Source: Balneola sp. MJW-20 (GTDB lineage: Bacteria; Bacteroidota; Rhodothermia; Balneolales; Balneolaceae). Taken from it: 64,000 nt of DNA. The notes beneath the pieces are model-generated. The model made no database searches and was not told where the DNA came from. It saw only the letters and a program-made list of their open reading frames with translations. Of this stretch, positions 53,998 through 62,434 are shown piece after piece (the stretch's first letter is position 1; each line of letters starts with the position of its first letter). A program made the translations under genes and the position numbers. The DNA lies in NCBI RefSeq assembly GCF_040811775.1, contig NZ_JBFNXW010000001.1, forward strand, positions 1,426,001 to 1,490,000. Direction: 5' to 3'.

Positions 53998-54046
53998 GAC
54001 CGGAGACCAAGGACCGAAGCTTTGAGGTCTTCGCTTCGCTCAGTCA
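53998..54046. repeat. Heptamer array after the acyl-CoA dehydrogenase gene
   Basis: Units in register: GACCGGA at 53998, GACCAAG at 54005, GACCGAA at 54012, GCTTTGA at 54019, then complementary-type units GGTCTTC at 54026, GCTTCGC at 54033 and TCAGTCA at 54040. The array thus changes from GACC words to their reverse-complement type while keeping phase. The complement of the second half resembles CTGAGCGTAGCGAAGAC at 21035-21051. Confidence 0.75.
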
Positions 54047-54061
54047 TTATATCTTGTTGTT

Positions 54062-54086
54062 TTAGCCTGCCTTTTAGGCAGGTTAA
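54062..54086. repeat. Hairpin CCTGCC-TTTTA-GGCAGG
   Basis: A 10-bp stem (TTAGCCTGCC with GGCAGGTTAA, one G-T pair) surrounds a five-base loop. It has no following T-tract on either strand, so it is better seen as a palindromic repeat than as a terminator. Confidence 0.6.
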
Positions 54087-54230
54087 ACACAACTGTTTCA
54101 GAGTGATCTAACTGTTAGGGGCAGCAGACTGTGTCGCTTTATTTCTTTGCCACCCGATCACAACTCTATGGTCAAAATATAGTTTTCTCTCTCCTCTTCA
54201 TTATATTCATCCAAAAAGCATTAAGAGAAT

Positions 54231-55106
54231 ATGAGCTCATCCAAAGCAACCTTCGGGAATTTTGAACTTTATACGATCGAAACCGGTGATTTTAAACTGG
54301 ATGGCGGAGCTATGTTTGGTGTGGTTCCCAAAACATTATGGTCGCGCGGTATTACCGCCGATGACAAAAACCGTATTCCCATGACCATGCGCTGCCTGCT
54401 TATCCGGTCAGAAGCAACCGGACGGATTTACCTTATCGATAATGGCGTGGGAACAAAATTCGATGATAAGATGAGTAAGATCTACCAGGTGGATTTCAGC
54501 ACTAAGGAGTTACTTTCCTCATTAAAAGAGCATGGATTTACTCCGGATGACATCACCGATATTATCTTTACACACCTGCATTTTGATCACTGCGGGGGTA
54601 CCACCTATTTTGACGAAAACGGAAAACTTCAGCATACATTCCCTAATGCTACTTACCATGTAACCCGTAAACACTGGGAAACTGCAATTGCTCCTAATGC
54701 CAGGGAAAAGGCCAGTTTTCTAGCCGAAAATATTGGCCCTCTAATGGAAACGGAGCGTCTGAACCTGGTCGGTGATCCGGTTGAATATGAAAAAGGCCTT
54801 ACATCCGTTGTGGTAAATGGACATACCCTGGGTCAGCAGCTCCCTAAGATCGATCATGGCGGAAGGTCACTCGTATTTACCGCAGATCTGCTTCCCACTC
54901 ATGTCCATGTACCTCTCCCATGGGTAATGGGGTATGATATGTATCCTGCACAAACCCTGGAAGAGAAAAAAGAATTTATGGATCGTGCAGCAGACGAAAA
55001 CTGGTTTCTGTATCTGGAACATGATATTCAACAGGAGATCATTCAGATCGAAAGAGATGATCATAAATATAAAGTCAGCAATACGCTGACACTTAATGAA
55101 CTCTGA
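54231..55106 (+). CDS. Metallo-beta-lactamase fold hydrolase, lactonase-like
   Basis: A 291-residue cytoplasmic protein with a complete metal motif THLHFDHCGGTTYF (about residue 118-131). Other ligands appear in VVNGHTLGQQLPKI (His) and LVFTADLLPTHVH (Asp) and YLEHD (His near the C-terminus). The YLIDNGVGTKFDDK strand precedes the metal loop, as in AHL-lactonase and methyl-parathion-hydrolase-like enzymes. A defined substrate cannot be assigned. It is followed after 9 bp by the coiled-coil protein gene, so the two are probably co-transcribed. Confidence 0.88.
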   Translation: MSSSKATFGNFELYTIETGDFKLDGGAMFGVVPKTLWSRGITADDKNRIPMTMRCLLIRSEATGRIYLIDNGVGTKFDDKMSKIYQVDFSTKELLSSLKEHGFTPDDITDIIFTHLHFDHCGGTTYFDENGKLQHTFPNATYHVTRKHWETAIAPNAREKASFLAENIGPLMETERLNLVGDPVEYEKGLTSVVVNGHTLGQQLPKIDHGGRSLVFTADLLPTHVHVPLPWVMGYDMYPAQTLEEKKEFMDRAADENWFLYLEHDIQQEIIQIERDDHKYKVSNTLTLNEL

Positions 55107-55115
55107 CCGGAGTGC

Positions 55116-58100
55116 ATGGATAAGCAGACAAGAGAAATAAAATCAGATCAGGTAAAACGCCTTCTTAAGGACTCTTACTCACAACTGATCCGCAAGGAAC
55201 AGCTGATCGGCATCTTTAAGTCTGCTTTTATTCTGACCATATGGATCATATCTCTGATCTTGCTTGAATCTTATTTTTATCTCGGACGTGAATGGAAAAG
55301 TGCGATCATCCTTTCAGCCCTGGTAGTTGCGGTGCTGATTTACCTGAGGGAAAGATCTAATTTCAGGAATACCCACTATGAAGATTTTTACCGCAGCTTC
55401 AGTCGTACTTCCGGGTTACCGGAACTCAAAGATGCTCTCGATCTGGAAAAGAACAACGGTAACCGGGAACTTATAGACCGGGCAATCCTTCAGAACCTCA
55501 GCAGAGTCGAGTCTGATACTCTCCAAAAACGCCTGAAAGAATATTCGACCGCATTACCAGTTTCAGGGCAATACCTGAACTATCTTCAGTTATCAGGTCT
55601 GAGTCTTATAGTATTGCTGCTCTGCCTGTTTAATTTCAGTAACGCGGCGAGCCGAAGCGCTGAATTCTGGATCAGTCATCAAATGCCTAACCCGTTTATT
55701 TTTTCTGTTAGTCCTGGTGACACGACCCTTGAGCAGGGTTCAGCTTTTTCAGCAGATATCTTATTTAAAAATAACCGGATCCCTGATGAAGTTCGTTTGA
55801 TGATCAAGACCCCTGCTGAGGACTCTTTCCGGGAAAGGCCAATGTCACAGACAGATAATATCTACCAATCTGCAACCTTTGACCTCAATACCGATATTGA
55901 ATATTATGTTGATATGGATGGTTTCCGCTCTTCTTTGTACCGGGCGGATGTTCAGCTCCGTCCAAGGTTCAGTGATTTACAGGCCCGGATCACTCCTCCC
56001 GCTTATACTGAACTGGATACTACCCATCAGACCTATCCTTTTTCTCAGGTCAATGCCTATCAGGGTTCAGAGATATTACTGAGTGGTCTGGTAAATAAAC
56101 CGGTCCGAAGTATCCGATTAAATGGAAGCAACAAGGATTCCCTTTTCACGCCGGGTGACTCACTATGGAATTTTGATTATCAGGTCAGATCGGCAGATAC
56201 TCTTCGATTCAGAATAACCGATCAGAGCGGACTTACGAATGCCATCCCTTTTCAGATCATCATAAACCCATTGCAAGACGAGTATCCTGTTGCCGAGATC
56301 CTTGAACCGTCATCTAATATTGAAAAGATTGAACCCAAATCACTAAACCTGCTCTATCGAACTTCAGATGATTTTGGAATCAGTTCCGTAAAACTCATCT
56401 ATGAATTACAGCGAGCCTATGTGGATCAGCCAAAGACCGGAACGGTCACTCTGCAAGCTCCACAACCCGGTTCCGGAAGCACCTACAGCTGGGATCTGAG
56501 TGCTCTGAAACTGAAACCTATGGATGTGCTCAGTTACCGGATCGAAGTATTCGATAATGACGAGTACAATGGATATAAATCTGCAAGTAGCAGGACACTG
56601 ACACTTACGGTGCCTTCTATTGTAGATTACCTTGAGGAGGTGGGGAATGAAGAAGATGAAATTCAGCAGGGATTGGAAGAAGTAGGTGAAAACTTTGAAC
56701 AGATCTCTGAACAATATGAACAGTTCAAGGAAAAGCTTCGGGAAAATCCTGAATCCGATTATGAACAAAAAAGATCACTTGAACAGATCCGGGAGGAACA
56801 GCAACAGCTTGAACAAAAGATCGATGAACTGAACAAGCAGTTTGAAGAGATCAAGAAGGAACTTGGAGAGAATAACATGATCTCTGAAGAAACTCAGCAA
56901 ATGTATGAAGAGCTGGATAAGCTGATGAATGAGATCGATGATCCCGCATTTCGGGAAGCTCTGCAGGAATTACAGGAAAAGTTAGGGCAAATGAATCCGG
57001 ATGAGATGCGGGAAGCCCTAGAAAATGCTGAATTTAATGAAGAATTATATCAGGAGAGACTTGAGAGAACGATTGAATTATTCAAACAGCTGAAGACCAA
57101 TTCTGACCTCGAGAAGATGGCCCGTTCGCTGGATGATCTGGCAGCTAGGGAAAAAGAGCTGTTTGAGGAAGGGAATGAGGAAGCGATCAGGGAACAATCT
57201 CAACAGACTGAGAATGAATTAGAGAAGATCGAAAAACAAAATGAAAAGATCCCCGAACAAGCACCCGATAAAAGCAAGGAATCTCTGGAACAACTTCGGG
57301 AAGAGCTGAAGGAGCAGCTTGATAAACTTCAGCAGGAGATGCAAAACAGGCAAGAGCAATCCGGACAGCCTTCTGATCAACCGGAAAAACGACCTGAGTC
57401 TCAGGAACAACAAATGCAGCAAATGTCTCAGCAGATACGACAGCAGATGCAGAATATGCAGCAGAACCAAATGAATATTAATATTGCCGGCTTACAATAT
57501 ATTCTGTATTCCCTTCTTGAAGTGTCTGATCAACAAGAGAACCTGGTTGAAATGACTCAGGATACTGAAAATCGTTCACAGGCTTATATTGAACTCGCAC
57601 GTGATCAGCGAAATATGGAGGGCATCTTTCAGAATCTTTCTGATTCACTTACCTCTCTTTCACAAGAGATCCCGCAGTTTGCAAATCGTATTAATGAGCG
57701 TAAACTGGAAGTGGAAAGGCAACTGACCCGCTCCGTAGAACAAATGGCGGAAAGACAGCAACGATCTTCATCCATAGCATCCCGACAGGCACTGGGTGGG
57801 ATCAACGAGATAGCTTTTGAGATCGCTAATCTGCTCGAACAGATCTCCAATAGTGGAAATGGCAGCGGCAGTGGAGGCTCCATGGAACAGATGATCGAAC
57901 AGCTGCAGCAGTCAGGCGAACAACAGCAGCGACTGAATGAACAATTACAGGACATTATCAATGATATTCAGGGCGATCGTCTGACACAGGATCAGATGCA
58001 ACGTTTGAATGACCTTGCCCGGCAGCAAAACCGAATCCGCGAACAACTGGAAGAACTCCGAAGAAGTGGTGCTCTTGAAGAAGGGGATCAGCTTGGAAGC

Positions 58101-58442
58101 GAGCTGGAACGCATGATCGAAGAAATGGAAGATACCATCAATGACCTCAGAGGAGGTTCTGCCGACCTGCGGCTTGTTGAAAGACAACAAAATATCCTGA
58201 GCAGAATGCTTAACGCCAGAGACGCTTTACAGGAACGGGATGAAGAAGAAGAAAGAGAAGGAAATACCGCTGATCCTGTAAATACAACGAATCCACCTCA
58301 AATGACTCTCGAGGAACTGGAAAAAGAGATCCGTAAACGGCTGAATGATCCAAACTTTACCAAGTTCTCTCCGGATTATCAAAACCTTATTCGAAAGTAT
58401 TTTGAGCTGCTTAAGAAACTGGAAGAACAAAGGATCAACTGA
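55116..58442 (+). CDS. Large DUF4175-like coiled-coil membrane protein
   Basis: A 1108-residue protein. Two transmembrane segments at about residues 30-50 and 56-76 and a third near 155-172 (SGLSLIVLLLCLF) anchor it. Residues 190-480 are beta-rich, with Ig-like strands. From about 495 to 870 and again from 930 to 1060 it is almost continuous Glu/Gln/Lys-rich coiled coil, including Gln-Met-rich stretches (QMQQMSQQIRQQMQNMQQ). Residues near 935 contain a GSGSGGS linker. Proteins of this layout are annotated as DUF4175 and are of unknown function, possibly envelope organisation. No ATPase motif is present. Confidence 0.8.
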   Translation: MDKQTREIKSDQVKRLLKDSYSQLIRKEQLIGIFKSAFILTIWIISLILLESYFYLGREWKSAIILSALVVAVLIYLRERSNFRNTHYEDFYRSFSRTSGLPELKDALDLEKNNGNRELIDRAILQNLSRVESDTLQKRLKEYSTALPVSGQYLNYLQLSGLSLIVLLLCLFNFSNAASRSAEFWISHQMPNPFIFSVSPGDTTLEQGSAFSADILFKNNRIPDEVRLMIKTPAEDSFRERPMSQTDNIYQSATFDLNTDIEYYVDMDGFRSSLYRADVQLRPRFSDLQARITPPAYTELDTTHQTYPFSQVNAYQGSEILLSGLVNKPVRSIRLNGSNKDSLFTPGDSLWNFDYQVRSADTLRFRITDQSGLTNAIPFQIIINPLQDEYPVAEILEPSSNIEKIEPKSLNLLYRTSDDFGISSVKLIYELQRAYVDQPKTGTVTLQAPQPGSGSTYSWDLSALKLKPMDVLSYRIEVFDNDEYNGYKSASSRTLTLTVPSIVDYLEEVGNEEDEIQQGLEEVGENFEQISEQYEQFKEKLRENPESDYEQKRSLEQIREEQQQLEQKIDELNKQFEEIKKELGENNMISEETQQMYEELDKLMNEIDDPAFREALQELQEKLGQMNPDEMREALENAEFNEELYQERLERTIELFKQLKTNSDLEKMARSLDDLAAREKELFEEGNEEAIREQSQQTENELEKIEKQNEKIPEQAPDKSKESLEQLREELKEQLDKLQQEMQNRQEQSGQPSDQPEKRPESQEQQMQQMSQQIRQQMQNMQQNQMNINIAGLQYILYSLLEVSDQQENLVEMTQDTENRSQAYIELARDQRNMEGIFQNLSDSLTSLSQEIPQFANRINERKLEVERQLTRSVEQMAERQQRSSSIASRQALGGINEIAFEIANLLEQISNSGNGSGSGGSMEQMIEQLQQSGEQQQRLNEQLQDIINDIQGDRLTQDQMQRLNDLARQQNRIREQLEELRRSGALEEGDQLGSELERMIEEMEDTINDLRGGSADLRLVERQQNILSRMLNARDALQERDEEEEREGNTADPVNTTNPPQMTLEELEKEIRKRLNDPNFTKFSPDYQNLIRKYFELLKKLEEQRIN

Positions 58443-58461
58443 TAAAAACACTGGTAATGGA

Positions 58462-58518
58462 CTGAAATTCTGAAGCAATATTTCTGACAGCTTGTGAGGT
58501 AATTTTTCCGAATTTCAG
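58462..58518. repeat. 9-bp inverted repeat between the coiled-coil and glutaryl-CoA dehydrogenase genes
   Basis: CTGAAATTC (58462-58470) and GAATTTCAG (58510-58518) are perfect inverse copies 39 bp apart in the 118-bp spacer. There is no T-tract. It could be a weak transcription-end structure or an operator. Confidence 0.35.
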
Positions 58519-58560
58519 AACATTTCCATTATCTTCTTTTAAACCAAACTCATTTACAGT

Positions 58561-59769
58561 ATGTCAAAGAACCTGTTCAACATAGATGATGCTCTTCTTT
58601 TCGAATCTGAACTGAACGAGGAAGATCGTCTGATCATGGAAACCGCGAGAGACTATGCTCAGTCTAAACTGGAACCCCGTGCACTGAAAGGAAATACCGA
58701 AGAGTATTTTGATATGGATATTCCGAAAGAAATGGGTGAAATGGGATTACTGGGGGTTACCATACCTGAGCAATACGGCGGCTCTGATGCATCCTATACC
58801 GCCTACGGTCTCATAGCAAGAGAAGTAGAGCGGGTAGACTCAGGCTACCGGTCATTTATGAGTGTGCAGTCCTCCCTGGTGATGTACCCTATCAATATAT
58901 TTGGTACGGAGGAACAGAAAGAACGGTTTTTACCTAAACTAGCTGCCGGTGAAATGATCGGTTGCTTTGGTTTGACTGAACCCAATCACGGTTCTGATCC
59001 CGGATCGATGGAGACCACTGCTCTGAAAACTGACGGCGGTTGGGTACTGAATGGTGCAAAGATGTGGATCACTAACTCACCCATCGCAGATGTAGCAGTT
59101 GTGTGGGCAAAAGCAAAAGAAAATAAGGATGATAAAGGCGTGATCCGCGGCTTTCTGGTTGAGAAAGGAATGGACGGATTTACGGCTCCGGTCACCAAAT
59201 ACAAAATGTCCTTGAGAGCTTCAGCAACGGGCGAACTGGTCTTTGACGATGTCTTTGTTCCGGATACCAATGTATTTCCGGATATCAAAGGATTAAAAGG
59301 ACCCTTCATGTGTCTTAACAGTGCCCGTTATGGTATTGCCTGGGGTACTATCGGTGCAGCAGAATTCTGCTATCAGAAAGCACGCCAGTACGTACTCGAC
59401 AGAAAGCAGTTTGGAAAACCGCTTGCTGCCAACCAGCTGATACAGACCAAATTAGCAAATATGCTGACCGACATCACAGCTATGCAGATGCTGGCCCTCA
59501 GGCTGGGCAAACTTAAGGACGAAGGGCGTGACCATCCTTCAATGACCTCTCTGGCAAAACGAAATAACTGTGGAAAAGCACTTGAAATAGCCCGCATATC
59601 ACGTGACATGCATGGAGGTAATGGAATTACCGGAGATTATCGTGTGATCCACCATATGGTAAATCTGGAATCCGTGAATACATATGAAGGAACTTATGAT
59701 ATCCATGGATTGATACTGGGCCGCGAGATCACCGGAATACAGTCATTTCAGCCCTTAGGCAACGGCTAG
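58561..59769 (+). CDS. Glutaryl-CoA dehydrogenase-type acyl-CoA dehydrogenase
   Basis: A 402-residue acyl-CoA dehydrogenase of the GCDH branch. Typical segments are [55 protein letters not shown], and [32 protein letters not shown] trimmed to [13 protein letters not shown]. The catalytic Glu is Glu376 in [10 protein letters not shown]. The enzyme oxidises and decarboxylates glutaryl-CoA to crotonyl-CoA in lysine/tryptophan breakdown. It is a second dehydrogenase, 4.6 kb from the first, and seems to be transcribed on its own. Confidence 0.92.
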   Translation: MSKNLFNIDDALLFESELNEEDRLIMETARDYAQSKLEPRALKGNTEEYFDMDIPKEMGEMGLLGVTIPEQYGGSDASYTAYGLIAREVERVDSGYRSFMSVQSSLVMYPINIFGTEEQKERFLPKLAAGEMIGCFGLTEPNHGSDPGSMETTALKTDGGWVLNGAKMWITNSPIADVAVVWAKAKENKDDKGVIRGFLVEKGMDGFTAPVTKYKMSLRASATGELVFDDVFVPDTNVFPDIKGLKGPFMCLNSARYGIAWGTIGAAEFCYQKARQYVLDRKQFGKPLAANQLIQTKLANMLTDITAMQMLALRLGKLKDEGRDHPSMTSLAKRNNCGKALEIARISRDMHGGNGITGDYRVIHHMVNLESVNTYEGTYDIHGLILGREITGIQSFQPLGNG

Positions 59770-59862
59770 TACAAAAAGACTATTCTTTTACAGTTTTAAA
59801 TTCATAATATCATAATCTTAATACTGTAATATCCCTGAACGTTTAATTAAAGATGGGAAACG

Positions 59863-60369
59863 ATGGTTAAGAAAATTTTACTGGCACTTGCCCTTATATT
59901 AGTTGTGATCCAGTTCTTTGGGATTGATAAAGAAGTGCCTGAAACAGATCCCTCACAGGACTTTTTAATAGTTGCTGCTCCTGCGGCTCCTGTTGCAATT
60001 CTCATAGAAAATGCCTGCTATGATTGCCATTCCTATAAGACTGAATATCCATGGTATGCGAATGTAGCTCCTCTTTCATGGTGGCTGCAGGATCATGTAA
60101 ATCACGGCCGCGAAGAACTCAATTTCTCCACCTGGACAGAGTATAGTCCCAACCGTGCTGATCACAAACTGGAAGAAGCTGCTGAATATATAGAAACTGA
60201 GGAAATGCCTCTGCCTTCCTTTACCTGGACGCACCCGGAAGCCAGGCTTACCAATGAGCAGCGTGAATTGATGGTCACATGGTTTGAAGACTACCGAACT
60301 CAGATTCGCATACCCTTACCTGAAAATGAAGAAGGGGCTGAAAACGAGGAAACAGACCATCAGAATTAA
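59863..60369 (+). CDS. Haem-binding domain protein (membrane anchored)
   Basis: A 168-residue protein with an N-terminal uncleaved membrane anchor (KKILLALALILVVIQFFGI). The single c-type haem motif is NACYDCHSYKTEYPWYANVAPLSWWL shortened to CYDCHS, with Cys-x-x-Cys-His at about residue 51-55. The following TEYPWYANVAP and WWLQDHVNHGREELNFS are typical of the Haem_bd family. The C-terminus is Glu-rich. It is likely an electron-carrying or haem-sensing periplasmic protein. No partner oxidase is nearby. Confidence 0.9.
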   Translation: MVKKILLALALILVVIQFFGIDKEVPETDPSQDFLIVAAPAAPVAILIENACYDCHSYKTEYPWYANVAPLSWWLQDHVNHGREELNFSTWTEYSPNRADHKLEEAAEYIETEEMPLPSFTWTHPEARLTNEQRELMVTWFEDYRTQIRIPLPENEEGAENEETDHQN

Positions 60370-60397
60370 TCTATTTTCCTAAAATCTACAACTATTC

Positions 60398-60901
60398 ATG
60401 AACCCGAGAGAACGCTTTAAGGAAAATACGGATGCTTTTATCCGCATGATAAAGGATTATCCGGATGAACATTTTAATACGAAGCCTGATGAAGAAAGCT
60501 GGTCAGCCGCTGAAATAGCTGAGCATATATACCGGTCTGAATTTGGTATCTCCAAGTTATTTTCCGGCGAAAAGAAAGTCTCTGAAAAGCTTTTATCCGA
60601 TCAGAGGGTCGAAAAAATGGAAAAAATAATGCTGGATACTTCCAGAAAAGCACAGGCTTTTGGGGCGATCATACCGAGAGGTGATTTAAAGACCAAAGAA
60701 GAGCTTACTGGTAAATTTCGTGAGAACCGGGAAAAGATCCTGTCTGCATACGATGAGTCAGACCAGGATGATTTGTGCATGAATTTTGAGCACCCTATGT
60801 TTGGGTACCTGACTGTCAGAGAATGGCTTGAATTCAATGTATTCCATACTCTCAGACATATGAAACAGATGACTGCAACACTCAAAAATATTTCAAAATG
60901 A
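60398..60901 (+). CDS. DinB family protein
   Basis: A 167-residue four-helix DinB/YfiT-type protein. The metal-binding His triad can be assigned to His43 (AAEIAEHIYRSE) and to the last helix, FHTLRHMKQM. Family members include bacillithiol S-transferases, which fits the YtxJ gene in this window, but the assignment is not proven. Its stop overlaps the next start as ATGA (60898-60901), so the two are translationally coupled. Confidence 0.9.
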   Translation: MNPRERFKENTDAFIRMIKDYPDEHFNTKPDEESWSAAEIAEHIYRSEFGISKLFSGEKKVSEKLLSDQRVEKMEKIMLDTSRKAQAFGAIIPRGDLKTKEELTGKFRENREKILSAYDESDQDDLCMNFEHPMFGYLTVREWLEFNVFHTLRHMKQMTATLKNISK

Positions 60902-61884
60902 AACAACAAGCGAAGTACAGCCTTTGCATCATATTAGCGCTGATAATGCTGTTTTCTGTTTCAAATCCGGCAAATGCACAAAGCAAAGAACCGGTGGTCT
61001 TTGAGAATGATGATCTGGTACTGCATGGAACGATCATAATGCCAGAATCGGCAGGTCCATCGCCGATGATCCTTTATTTGGGAGGAGTTAACGAATTTGG
61101 CAGATATGATAACCAGCGAGAGGTATTCATTGCAGAAATACTGGAAGGAACATTTCCTGAAATGGGAATCGGTATAATGTATTATGATCCCAGAGGATTG
61201 GGAAAAACGGACGGTCGCTGGCAGCGTACCAGTATTGAAGAGTTCAGCAGTGATGCCGTGGCAGCTGTTGAATATCTACGAAACCGGCGTGATGTGGATA
61301 TCTCCAGGATCGGCATAATCGCACAGGGAGAAGACGGCTGGATTGCTTATAACACAGCAAGCCAAATTCCTGATGCACTCAACTTTGTTACGAGTCTGGG
61401 TACTCCTCCTTTTGATTCTAAGCGGCAACTGATCAATGAGTACTATAATGATTACAGGTGTGCAGGACAGGATTCCTCATCCGCTATGCAAAAAGCTGAA
61501 CGTAAGGCTATTTCTCATCAGAACTGGGTTTCAGTGTTACCGATCACGCGACGGTGGAGACATATGAAACTTTTTCAGGATTATGATCCCTCCGCTGTAA
61601 TTGCTGATCTGAAAGTAAAAACTATGATGCTATTTGGTGAAAATGATGGAGAGGTTTACCCACTCTGGGCCAACGAGAGTCTTTCCGATATTTTTAGTGG
61701 TTCCATACCTGAGCACATTTCAGTACAAACCATCAGTGGTGCAAATCATGAGTTTATGGTTGCCGACCGATGTTATGAGAGGGGAAAAAATGTAGTAGCC
61801 AAGAATTTCTCAACGGCATTCAAAGATAGTTTAAAGGCCTATGTTAAAAGAAATTTCTTCGAAGACTCATTTTTTAGTAACTAA
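60898..61884 (+). CDS. Exported alpha/beta hydrolase fold protein lacking the nucleophile
   Basis: A 328-residue protein with a signal peptide ending PANA. The fold is alpha/beta hydrolase: YLGGVNEFGRYDNQ, MYYDPRGLGKTDGRW, then the nucleophile elbow. Where relatives have G-x-S-x-G the sequence reads IIAQGEDGWIAY, with Gly144 at the Ser position. The likely acid (FGENDGEVYPLW) and His (ISGANHEFM) are kept. It may be a non-catalytic binding protein or use another residue. It is coupled to the DinB gene by a 4-bp overlap. Confidence 0.82.
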   Translation: MKQQAKYSLCIILALIMLFSVSNPANAQSKEPVVFENDDLVLHGTIIMPESAGPSPMILYLGGVNEFGRYDNQREVFIAEILEGTFPEMGIGIMYYDPRGLGKTDGRWQRTSIEEFSSDAVAAVEYLRNRRDVDISRIGIIAQGEDGWIAYNTASQIPDALNFVTSLGTPPFDSKRQLINEYYNDYRCAGQDSSSAMQKAERKAISHQNWVSVLPITRRWRHMKLFQDYDPSAVIADLKVKTMMLFGENDGEVYPLWANESLSDIFSGSIPEHISVQTISGANHEFMVADRCYERGKNVVAKNFSTAFKDSLKAYVKRNFFEDSFFSN

Positions 61885-62032
61885 TTACCCCCGAACTGGT
61901 CTTATACATAATTACAAATAAATACGGCTATTGGGACCTATTAACAGAGCTATCAAACATTTTCATTTTCTTTATGCTTAATACATGTTACTTTATTCGC
62001 ATTAATCTGATGGCTGAACAAATTTAGTTTCT

Positions 62033-62413
62033 ATGGAGAATAACCAGAAAAAGAAGGTAATGATCGTTGAAGACGACCTTATCCTTAATCTTCTTTACGA
62101 AAGTTACCTGGACAAACTTGGCTATGATGCTGAAGGTGAACTGGTTTATGGTAAGACAGCTATCGAGATAGCTAAAAAAAGAAATCCGGACCTCATCCTT
62201 ATGGATATCTCACTGGAAGGCGAGATCGACGGCATCGATGCGATGAAAGAGATACGCAAATTCTCGGACGTACCGGTCATTTACATTACCGGAAACTCTG
62301 ACCCATACCATGTGCAGAGAGCAAAAGAGACCGGATATCTGGATTATCTTGTAAAGCCCATTGAGTTCAACGACCTGAAAAATTCTCTGGAAAAGAATTT
62401 TAAGCCGTCCTAA
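62033..62413 (+). CDS. Single-domain response regulator (CheY-like receiver)
   Basis: A 126-residue receiver without an output domain. The acidic pocket is Asp14-Asp15 (IVEDDLI), the phospho-acceptor is Asp58 (LILMDIS), and the switch residues are Thr86 (YITGNSD) and Lys108 (LVKPIEF). The LEGEIDGIDAMKEIR insert after the acceptor is typical of receivers fused or partnered to hybrid kinases in Bacteroidota. No kinase lies in the window, so its partner is encoded elsewhere. Confidence 0.93.
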   Translation: MENNQKKKVMIVEDDLILNLLYESYLDKLGYDAEGELVYGKTAIEIAKKRNPDLILMDISLEGEIDGIDAMKEIRKFSDVPVIYITGNSDPYHVQRAKETGYLDYLVKPIEFNDLKNSLEKNFKPS

Positions 62414-62434
62414 CCCGAATCACACTTATTTTCG

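Noticed and set aside
54062..54086. Terminator of the acyl-CoA dehydrogenase gene
   Set aside because: The hairpin is strong but has no T-tract on either strand, so I list it as a palindromic repeat.
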